Shown piece after piece: positions 1 to 5,341 of a stretch of DNA of 20,482 nucleotides (within the stretch, counting starts at the first letter, position 1; each line of letters opens with the position of its first letter). Under the pieces are notes generated by a model that did not search any database, was not told where the DNA came from, and saw only the letters and a program-made list of their open reading frames with translations. Both the position numbers and the translations under genes were made by a program. Origin of the DNA: Treponema sp. UBA3819 (GTDB lineage: Bacteria > Spirochaetota > Spirochaetia > Treponematales > Treponemataceae); contig DFDV01000156.1 in NCBI GenBank assembly GCA_002369025.1, positions 1 through 20,482 of the forward strand. The letters are read 5' to 3'.

Positions 1-322
1 CCACATCAACCTCGCTGCCGTCATCCAGCCGGCAGTGGATATCCAGGCGGGGAAACTTTCCGTCCATGCGCGTGGGAAGGATTTCCGGATTGAGCACATG
101 TGCTTCAGTGACAGTGCGGCCGATGACTGCGGACAGCATCCTTCGCCTGCAGAAGTCGGACTCCATGCAGTCCTTGGAGAAGAAAGACTTAAAAACGATG
201 TCGTTTTTAAGATCAAGCGTGCGCCCCTGAGCAACAGCCTCAGCCGCCTTCTGCTTCACATCCTCGTCAATCAGAATCTGATAGTGCAGTCCCGGAGTAG
301 AAGGAATCTTATTCTTTTTCAT
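1..322 (-). CDS. Rpn/PDDEXK-family transposase-like nuclease, N-terminal part (runs off the window)
   Basis: The minus strand is open from an ATG at 322 to the window edge, giving 107 codons starting MKKNKIPSTPG. The segment DLKNDIVFKSFF followed by a Cys/Arg-rich stretch (FCRRRMLSAVIG) and then FPRLDIHCRLDDGSEVDV is the signature order of the Rpn / PD-(D/E)XK_2 recombination-promoting nuclease family. The Asp of LDIHC would be the first catalytic acid; the expected Glu-x-Gln/Lys lies just past the edge. An AGGA ribosome-binding site sits a few bases before the ATG, and AT-rich DNA with a TATATATATA run (365-374) lies upstream. Proteins of this family are typically about 300 residues and occur in many copies in Treponema. 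Family assignment is from motif recognition only; whether the gene is intact cannot be seen. Confidence 0.75.
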   Translation of the reverse strand, partial: MKKNKIPSTPGLHYQILIDEDVKQKAAEAVAQGRTLDLKNDIVFKSFFSKDCMESDFCRRRMLSAVIGRTVTEAHVLNPEILPTRMDGKFPRLDIHCRLDDGSEVDV

Positions 323-439
323 GCCAGTTCCTGTAAAAATGGATTTGCAGAACAATCAGCTCTGTATATATATAGGCTTAGAAATGCAAAAATATACAAA
401 AAATTCTGAAAAAAAATGAAAAAAAATGGGATTTTTTAA

Positions 440-533
440 CACAGATAAGCACAGATGAACTCGGATGGGACACGGATATTTTTTTATTTATTATCTGTGT
501 CCCATCCGTGTGTATCACCGTTCATCTGTGGTT
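440..533. repeat. Inverted repeat built from decamer units (CACAGATGAA-like)
   Basis: The left arm (440-479) reads as four consecutive ten-base units: CACAGATAAG, CACAGATGAA, CTCGGATGGG, ACACGGATAT. The right arm (493-533), read on the minus strand, gives CACAGATGAA, CGGTGATACA, CACGGATGGG, ACACAGAT. The two inner units of each arm pair almost perfectly around an AT-rich loop (480-492), so one strand can fold into a hairpin of about 18 pairs. Repeats with this wording (cacagatgaac...ggatgggacac) are dispersed in a number of bacterial genomes as far as I recall. No protein-coding role is apparent. Confidence 0.75.
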
Positions 534-656
534 CCCCGCTTGCCGTTAGTCTGTTTTTGTCGAGTTACAACTAATTGCGCCGTTTTTTCAGAAACATTTT
601 ACCATTGCGGAGCCCCGAGGCCTGTCTTGAGCCAGTTCCCCCTTATTCCTGAAAAG

Positions 657-832
657 CCAACAAAATGTCCACGAAAACGAAGCGGGGTTCTTAGGGGCAG
701 TCGCCCCTACGCCGTGCCGGGAAGAGGTGAGGTCTTAGGAGAGGAGAGACCCTCGCTTCGGAGTAGGGGGTCTTTCCTCTCCTAAATAAAGGGGGTACAT
801 AGGGGCTCTCCCCTATGATTGTTTTTTGTTGG
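657..832. repeat. Cluster of three hairpins bounded by a 9-base inverted repeat
   Basis: CCAACAAAA (657-665) and its complement TTTTGTTGG (824-832) bracket 176 bases. Inside are TAGGGGC/GCCCCTA (692-698/703-709), an 18-base arm pair TTAGGAGAGGAGAGACCC (735-752) with 768-785 that differs at one position, and a perfect CATAGGGG/CCCCTATG pair with a CTCT loop (798-817). The last hairpin is followed by a T-run (822-827), so it could also act as a plus-strand terminator. No target-site duplication is visible at the bounds. The form suggests a non-autonomous palindromic element or remnant. Confidence 0.6.
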
Positions 833-849
833 AATACTTTCTCGGGTCG

Positions 850-869
850 CACAGGGCCCCATCCCTGTG
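850..869. repeat. Hairpin CACAGGG/CCCTGTG
   Basis: CACAGGG (850-856) and CCCTGTG (863-869) are exact complements around CCCCAT. The right arm overlaps the candidate -35 box of the next gene, so it might be an operator as well as a hairpin; that is inference. Confidence 0.5.
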
Positions 870-894
870 ACGTTGTTAATTTTCTTCCTATACT
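867..894 (+). promoter_or_regulatory. Candidate promoter of the phosphoribosyltransferase operon
   Basis: GTGACG (867-872), 16-base spacer, TATACT (889-894). The -10 is good and the -35 modest (four of six). It would start transcription near 901, about 65 bases before the ATG at 967. Confidence 0.45.
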
Positions 895-966
895 ATCCTT
901 GCAAAATCAGCCTTTATGCGCTATCATTAAAATAAGTGGGAAATAATTGCATAAAAGGATTTTGCT

Positions 967-1569
967 ATGTTTAAGGAATTTCTGCCTTTTAATACGGTTC
1001 GCAATGATGCGATAAAACTGGCTCACAAGATTTGTCAGGATGGATTTATTCCCGATGTGCTTTACTGTCCTTTGCGTGGCGGTGCATACATGGCAAACAT
1101 GATAAGTGAATACTTCAAGCTTGTATGCAAAAACAGAAAGCCTGTTCTTTTTGCGGCTGTCGTTGCCCGCTCATATACTGATGTCCGCAAGCATTCCGCT
1201 GTGCATATTGACGGATGGACTTATTCTCCGGACCATTTGCGTCCTGGTGATAAAATCCTTCTGGTGGATGATATTTACGATAGTGGACGGACTCTTAATT
1301 TTCTGGTTGAAAGTCTGATGGAAAAGGGAGTTCCCCGGGAAGATATTAAAGTTGTTGTCCACGACTACAAGCATTTTACCTATCGCGAAGAACTTCCTGT
1401 GGTGCCGGATTACTGGTGCCGTAAGTTTGAGATTACAAAACCTGAAGAAGACCGCTGGATTCACTACATGAGTCACGAACTGGTTGGTCTTTCTCCTGAG
1501 GATTTGGAAAAATATTATTATATTGATGCCCCTGAGTTGCGCGACGTGCTGGGACCTCTTTTTTCGTAA
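967..1569 (+). CDS. Phosphoribosyltransferase family protein
   Basis: This 200-residue protein has a type I phosphoribosyltransferase core. The PRPP-binding motif ILLVDDIYDSGRT is at residues 97-109, with the adjacent acidic pair D101-D102 expected to bind the ribose hydroxyls, and the PPi-loop-like PLRGG is at 35-39. The hood region (TDVRKHSAVHIDGW, 71-84) does not let me name the base. The family includes purine salvage enzymes such as hypoxanthine and xanthine phosphoribosyltransferases, and a purine salvage role in the cytoplasm is plausible but inferred. The start ATG follows AAAAGGA (953-958) by 8 bases. It is the first gene of a probable operon, with 21 bases to the exported protein gene. 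Confidence 0.85.
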   Translation: MFKEFLPFNTVRNDAIKLAHKICQDGFIPDVLYCPLRGGAYMANMISEYFKLVCKNRKPVLFAAVVARSYTDVRKHSAVHIDGWTYSPDHLRPGDKILLVDDIYDSGRTLNFLVESLMEKGVPREDIKVVVHDYKHFTYREELPVVPDYWCRKFEITKPEEDRWIHYMSHELVGLSPEDLEKYYYIDAPELRDVLGPLFS

Positions 1570-1590
1570 AGAGCTTTTTCAGGAGTGTTT

Positions 1591-3699
1591 ATGAAAAAGT
1601 TTGTAACTGTTCTTGCATTTCTTTTTGCCGCCTGTTCTGCTTTTGCTCAGCGTATCATCAGCCCCGTTCCGGGCACCTGGGCCAATAAGCAGTGTTTGGT
1701 TTTGAATACCACTGACGGAAGTGAATGTTTTTACTCTTACTCAGGTACGGATCCTCTTACATCCGGTTTTGCCTATGACGGTCCTGTTCTGATTGACGAG
1801 ACGGGCGATGTGACTGTGCGGGTAGTGAGCGTAAAAGGTGATCAGAAAGAAGAACTGAGCGTTACCTATACGGTTAAGGAAGTTGAAAATCCTTATCCTG
1901 CTGAAACTGTAGAAAACGCCTTTGTTTCAAAAATGTGCGAAAACCCTCTGTTAGTCTATTCTTTTGGAACAGCCATACAGATTCCCGAAAAAATGCTTTA
2001 CGCACTGGGAGATGGAGCCAAGCCTTTTATGTCAGGCAGAGTTCTTTCCCTTTCTTCAGCAAACAGGCTTTCCCGCTATCTTCCCTGTACAGTTACAAAC
2101 GGAAATTCCCGATGGCGCTTTGTGATTTTTGTTTCCGGTGGTGAAGCAGGTGTCCTTGCAAAAAAAGATGTTCCCTTTGAGATAAACGGATGGAATGAAT
2201 TCATCTGGAAGGGTGAAAAACTTATTTACTGTATTGATAACGGCATGTGGTCTGCTGATACAAATCCGGCTTATCTTGACCGTTCTGTTCCGCATGTTGT
2301 CAGGTGGCAGAATGTTGCTTATGAAAAAGGAAATCCCGTGCAGTCTTTTCTGCTTCCTGCCATGCCCGTTATCGAAACCCGTGCCGTAAAAAAGGGTAAG
2401 GGACCTGTTACTTTTTCCATTCGCGGTGATTCCCGTTACCGTATGGAGTTGATTTCTTCTGGTGTAAGCGGAGAACTCCCGGGAAATGTCGGTCTCTTTT
2501 CTCAAGCGGTATTTGATACCTTTGACGGTGATGCCATCGGTGGCAAGGCTCTTTTTGCCTGCTATTGTGACGGTGTCTATCAGGGAACTTTAGGAGCAGA
2601 TTATTCCATCGACAATCAGCCCCCGCTCATGCCTGAATTTGTTTCAAGTACTCATACCTATTATGCCCGTTCTTCAGTTGATTTGCGCATCTATTCTGAA
2701 CCAGGCTCAGAAGTATTTTATGCCCTGAGTAATCCGATTGAAGTAGATGAAACTAACATGGATGACCATGATGCCCTGGATGCTATTGATACCGGTAATT
2801 TTCATGTTTACGGCGGCATTCCCATCCGGCTGAAGTCTGGCTCAGATAAGGCTCAGTTTTACAAGGTCCGTGCCTATGCGGCAGACTCAACTGGAAATGT
2901 GAGTGCTACTTCTGAATATCGTGTCGTGATTGATGAGTATAATTACTATCTTGATTCTTCAGCGGGCGGACTTGGTGCAGACGGCAGCAAAAATCATCCG
3001 TTTAATTCTTTTGCAAAGGCGCTTGAAGTCATAAACAAAGGTCGTTTTTCCCGCTTTTATGTTTCAGGTACTATTGACCTGCCTTTGAGTGAAACGGTTA
3101 TTTCTTCTAACTGTGAATTTATTTCCGTAAAGGATGCCCGCTTCGTCATTCCACCCACAGCTTCCCTTACCCTGCAGACAGCAAGCCTTTCTGCAAAGAA
3201 CTGTGTCTTTGAAAAAGAAGCCGGGGATGAATCAATTCCTTCAAACGGTATGTTCTTTAAGTTGGAAAATGCAGCTGTTTCTTTTACAGGCTGTGAGATT
3301 GTCGGTGTCTTTGGTCAGAATGGAACGGCATTTAACGCTTCTTCATCTGTTCTGGATTTTATTTCCACGGGAATTACCGTGCAGAGCGATTCCTATGCCT
3401 GCGGTGTTTCGTCAAGTGACTCAAAGGTTACCGGTCGTGACAGTCATTTTACTGCCATTGCCCAGACGGCCGTAAACTTCAGCGTGCAGGGCGGTCTTTT
3501 TGAACTCCGTTCCAGCGACTGCAAGGTTGTGTCTCATTTGGGACGCATTGCGGAACTGACCCGCACTAATGCCCGCATTACAGGTACATCCTATACCGGA
3601 GAATTTGACAACAAGGTGAGTGCCATTCTTCCTATCTGGCAGGATGAAAAGACCCTTATGCTGGAAAATAGTGGCAATACTACGGCAGGCTTTAACTGA
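1591..3699 (+). CDS. Exported protein with chitobiase-like and beta-helix regions, function unknown
   Basis: The protein has 702 residues. The N-terminus MKKFVTVLAFLFAACSAFAQ is an export signal: either a signal peptidase I site after AFA (residue 19) or a relaxed spirochaetal lipobox ending at C15. Residues 22-95 (ISPVPGTW...CFYSYSGTDPLTSG) resemble the chitobiase/hexosaminidase C-terminal beta-sandwich seen as a spacer in surface proteins, and a second such region lies near 345-450. From about 450 (YYLDSSAGGLGADGSKNHP) the sequence looks like a right-handed parallel beta-helix of the pectin-lyase fold. No catalytic set was recognised. A GTG six bases upstream is in frame, but the ATG at 1591 follows AGGAG (1581-1585) and gives a clean signal peptide. 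The stop shares one base with the rnhB start. It may be a surface or periplasmic adhesion or carbohydrate-contacting protein, which is inference. Confidence 0.8.
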   Translation: MKKFVTVLAFLFAACSAFAQRIISPVPGTWANKQCLVLNTTDGSECFYSYSGTDPLTSGFAYDGPVLIDETGDVTVRVVSVKGDQKEELSVTYTVKEVENPYPAETVENAFVSKMCENPLLVYSFGTAIQIPEKMLYALGDGAKPFMSGRVLSLSSANRLSRYLPCTVTNGNSRWRFVIFVSGGEAGVLAKKDVPFEINGWNEFIWKGEKLIYCIDNGMWSADTNPAYLDRSVPHVVRWQNVAYEKGNPVQSFLLPAMPVIETRAVKKGKGPVTFSIRGDSRYRMELISSGVSGELPGNVGLFSQAVFDTFDGDAIGGKALFACYCDGVYQGTLGADYSIDNQPPLMPEFVSSTHTYYARSSVDLRIYSEPGSEVFYALSNPIEVDETNMDDHDALDAIDTGNFHVYGGIPIRLKSGSDKAQFYKVRAYAADSTGNVSATSEYRVVIDEYNYYLDSSAGGLGADGSKNHPFNSFAKALEVINKGRFSRFYVSGTIDLPLSETVISSNCEFISVKDARFVIPPTASLTLQTASLSAKNCVFEKEAGDESIPSNGMFFKLENAAVSFTGCEIVGVFGQNGTAFNASSSVLDFISTGITVQSDSYACGVSSSDSKVTGRDSHFTAIAQTAVNFSVQGGLFELRSSDCKVVSHLGRIAELTRTNARITGTSYTGEFDNKVSAILPIWQDEKTLMLENSGNTTAGFN

Positions 3700-4286
3700 T
3701 GATTCTGCAATGCGGTTTTGACGAGGCGGGGAGAGGACCACTTGCGGGACCTGTGACCGCCGGCTGTGTCATTCTCCCGGATGATTTTCCCCTTGAACTT
3801 TTAAACGACTCTAAAAAACTGTCTGAAAAAAAACGTGAGGCAGCCGAAGCCGTCATCAAAGAAAAGGCCCTGTGGGGACTGGGCATTGTAGATCACGAAA
3901 CTATAGACAGAATCAATATTTTACAGGCAAGTATGCTTGCCATGCGCCGTGCCTATGACATGATGATGCTTGATTTTGAAAAGTGGTGCGCTTCCCGGGG
4001 AATTTCTCCATCAGGTGTTCAGATTTCTGCGGTTACAGACGGCACTTCCTGCCCTGATGTTCCCTGCGACTGCCGCTGCGAGCCAAAAGCGGACGGAAAA
4101 TATCCTGCTGTCATGGCGGCAAGTATTATTGCAAAAGTTGCCCGTGACCGCATTATGACCGACTGTGACAGGCTTTATCCCCAGTATGGTTATGCCAGGC
4201 ACAAGGGGTATCCCACAAAGGCCCATAGACAAATATGCCGCCAGATAGGTCCGAGCCCAATCCAGCGGCTTTCATTTTCCTATTGA
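3699..4286 (+). CDS. rnhB: Ribonuclease HII
   Basis: RNase HII cleaves the RNA strand of RNA/DNA hybrids and incises at ribonucleotides embedded in DNA. The 195 residues carry the family signature CGFDEAGRGPLAGPV at the N-terminus, with catalytic D8 and E9, then NDSKKLSEKKRE (36-47), the third acid D114 in AVTDGT, and D140 in ASIIAKVARDR (131-141). YGYARHKGYPTKAH follows, as usual. Length is normal. Its ATG overlaps the TGA of the upstream gene by one base (TGATG), so translation is probably coupled to the exported protein, an unrelated function. The gene ends convergently with the PUR protein gene, 13 bases away. Confidence 0.97.
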   Translation: MILQCGFDEAGRGPLAGPVTAGCVILPDDFPLELLNDSKKLSEKKREAAEAVIKEKALWGLGIVDHETIDRINILQASMLAMRRAYDMMMLDFEKWCASRGISPSGVQISAVTDGTSCPDVPCDCRCEPKADGKYPAVMAASIIAKVARDRIMTDCDRLYPQYGYARHKGYPTKAHRQICRQIGPSPIQRLSFSY

Positions 4287-4287
4287 T

Positions 4288-4306
4288 ACAATAAGATTTT
4301 TATTGT
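4288..4306. terminator. AT-rich convergent hairpin between rnhB and the PUR gene
   Basis: ACAATAA (4288-4294) and TTATTGT (4300-4306) are exact complements around GATTT, placed between two converging genes and overlapping the minus-strand stop codon. Stem stability is low and T-runs are short, so termination in either direction is only possible. Confidence 0.3.
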
Positions 4307-4725
4307 TCTGAATTTTCTTCAGTCTTTTCGCGCTTGCTTACAATGTGAATTACTTTTCCAGTACGCTTGATACCGTCATTTGGATTGCGCTCGTTGTCGC
4401 CCTTCTTGCGGTAGACCAGTTTCTTGTCATCTCCGCCCTTGCCGAATTTTGCTTCTTTGGCAGCCTTCTTTTCTGCCCGGGCTTTTGCCTTTGCCTTGCG
4501 GTCTTTTTCGATGAATTTGAGGGAATCGTCCAGTCCGGTAAGGAATTTCTGCATATCTTCCGCAAAGATGGCAATCTGGTGGCGGTCAAAGTCTGCACCT
4601 TCTCCTTTTTTGCTTTCTACAACCTGCAAAAATACATCGCCCGTGCGGTTTTCCTTTACGTTAAAAAAATATGAGCGATTGTCCAACAAAACCTGAGTGG
4701 TATACAGTTCTCCGCGGATTCCCAT
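4300..4725 (-). CDS. PUR-domain nucleic-acid-binding protein (BpuR-like)
   Basis: A 141-residue basic protein. Residues 4-40 (RGELYTTQVLLDNRSYFFNV...VFLQVVESKK) form a PUR repeat of the bacterial PurA/DUF3276 type, followed by a helix (FAEDMQKFLTGLDDSLKFI, about 54-72) that completes the fold. Residues 73-125 are Lys/Arg/Ala-rich and probably unstructured, and may add nucleic-acid contacts. In Borrelia the homologue BpuR is a dimeric DNA- and RNA-binding regulator; the same general role is expected here, but its targets cannot be read from sequence. The ATG follows a strong AAGGAAGGAA-type ribosome-binding site. It is monocistronic and divergent from the small membrane protein gene. Confidence 0.85.
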   Translation of the reverse strand: MGIRGELYTTQVLLDNRSYFFNVKENRTGDVFLQVVESKKGEGADFDRHQIAIFAEDMQKFLTGLDDSLKFIEKDRKAKAKARAEKKAAKEAKFGKGGDDKKLVYRKKGDNERNPNDGIKRTGKVIHIVSKREKTEENSEQ

Positions 4726-4849
4726 AGTGATTCCTTCCTTGTTTGTGTATTGATTTGTATGCAGACTTTACCATATTTAAGCATTTTACGCAATGGTATG
4801 AAAGGGCTCTTTTTATTCTTTCAGGGATAAAAGAATTTCTGATGCTATG

Positions 4850-4879
4850 GTAAAACAGCCGGCAAAACAGTTGTTTTAC
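4850..4879. promoter_or_regulatory. Operator-like inverted repeat overlapping the -35 box
   Basis: GTAAAACA (4850-4857) and TGTTTTAC (4872-4879) are exact complements with half-site centres 22 bases apart, close to two helical turns. The right half covers the -35 hexamer of the promoter at 4871. This is the usual geometry of a repressor site; the protein that would bind is unknown. Confidence 0.4.
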
Positions 4880-4899
4880 GGGGAAAAAGGTGCTATACT
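4871..4899 (+). promoter_or_regulatory. Strong promoter of the small membrane protein gene
   Basis: TTGTTT (4871-4876), 17-base spacer, TATACT (4894-4899), with TGC just before the -10 (extended -10). The expected start of transcription is near 4906, leaving a leader of about 165 bases. Confidence 0.75.
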
Positions 4900-4928
4900 T
4901 AATTTAAAGTTGCCTTAAAAAAACACGA

Positions 4929-5066
4929 CCGCGTAGGCGGAAGTTAAAAAGGAGGCATGATAAAAATTACATCCGTGTAATTTTTATCATTTGCAGATTT
5001 TGCCGTTGGCAAAACTGCGATTTCGTGCTTCCTGCACGCCCGCTAATGCGGAAGTTAAAAAGGAGG
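4929..5066 (+). promoter_or_regulatory. Leader with duplicated hairpin plus Shine-Dalgarno unit
   Basis: The 19-base sequence GCGGAAGTTAAAAAGGAGG occurs at 4937-4955 and again at 5048-5066. Each copy is preceded by its pairing partner, making CCGC-GTAG-GCGG (4929-4940) and CCGC-TAAT-GCGG (5040-5051). Between them lie a perfect 14-base-arm inverted repeat (4957-4970/4977-4990, loop ATCCGT), a hairpin GCAGATTTTGCC/GGCAAAACTGC with one bulge (4993-5017), and CGTGC/GCACG (5024-5028/5034-5038). Only the second GGAGG is well spaced (6 bases) from a real start. The first lies one base before an ATG that opens a seven-codon frame (MIKITSV) within the palindrome. It may be a translational regulator; that is inference. 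Confidence 0.55.
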
Positions 5067-5072
5067 AAAAAA

Positions 5073-5291
5073 ATGGCAAAAAAAGGTAAGGATTACTTTG
5101 GAATCTCATGGATTGTGAGCGTTATTCTCTGCATCTTTCTTGGACCGATTCTGGGAATTGTCGCCCGCTTTTCAGAAAAGAAATATGTAGCAGGACTTCT
5201 GCGCTTCTTCTTCGGCTGGAATATCGTCTGGCTGATTGATTTCCTGTTGATTCTCTTTACGGGAAGAATCCTTAGAGTCGTTAACTGCTAA
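5073..5291 (+). CDS. Small two-helix membrane protein (TM2-like)
   Basis: A 72-residue protein starting MAKKGKDYFG. Two hydrophobic segments are clear: about 11-32 (ISWIVSVILCIFLGPILGIV) and 43-64 (LRFFFGWNIVWLIDFLLILF), joined by a short basic loop (RFSEKKYVAG). The second helix resembles the WLIDLILILTG ending of bacterial TM2-domain proteins, but the rest does not match well, so the family is tentative. The ATG at 5073 is chosen because AAAGGAGG (5059-5066) is 6 bases upstream; longer in-frame forms would start inside the leader hairpins. The gene has its own strong promoter and terminator. Its function is unknown; a membrane location is certain enough. Confidence 0.8.
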   Translation: MAKKGKDYFGISWIVSVILCIFLGPILGIVARFSEKKYVAGLLRFFFGWNIVWLIDFLLILFTGRILRVVNC

Positions 5292-5304
5292 AAATGACTT
5301 TACC

Positions 5305-5341
5305 GGCGGCATGAAAAAATCCTTTCTGCCGCCTTTTTTTA
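5305..5341 (+). terminator. Rho-independent terminator of the small membrane protein gene
   Basis: GGCGGCA (5305-5311) pairs with TGCCGCC (5327-5333), the stem can continue with GAAA/TTTC inside, and eight residues (mostly T) follow. The T-run touches the stop codon of mglC on the other strand. Confidence 0.9.

Larger units (their letters stand above)
323..966. other. Gene-free region rich in inverted repeats
   Basis: No convincing gene is seen in these 644 bases. The first 115 bases are very AT-rich and probably hold the promoter of the minus-strand nuclease gene. The rest is occupied by a decamer-periodic inverted repeat (440-533), a cluster of strong hairpins (657-832), one more hairpin (850-869) and the promoter of the phosphoribosyltransferase gene. 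Open frames that cross it run through the repeats and lack start signals or recognisable protein sequence. Confidence 0.7.
4726..5072. other. Divergent regulatory region with promoter and structured leader
   Basis: No gene is supported here. On the plus strand it holds an operator-like inverted repeat, a strong promoter, and a leader of about 165 bases containing hairpins and a duplicated ribosome-binding-site unit. The PUR gene promoter must lie near 4740-4800 on the minus strand, where only a weak match (TTGCGT, 17 bases, TAAAGT) is seen. Confidence 0.6.

Noticed and set aside
35..409. Plus-strand open frame of 124 codons
   Set aside because: It is the complement of the Rpn-type nuclease gene, whose motifs lie on the minus strand, and it has no recognisable protein sequence.
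465..785. Plus-strand open frame of 106 codons
   Set aside because: It runs through the decamer repeat and hairpin cluster, has no ribosome-binding site and reads as low-information sequence.
440..870. CRISPR-like array
   Set aside because: The repeats are short, imperfect and inverted, with no unique spacers of even length and no cas genes nearby.
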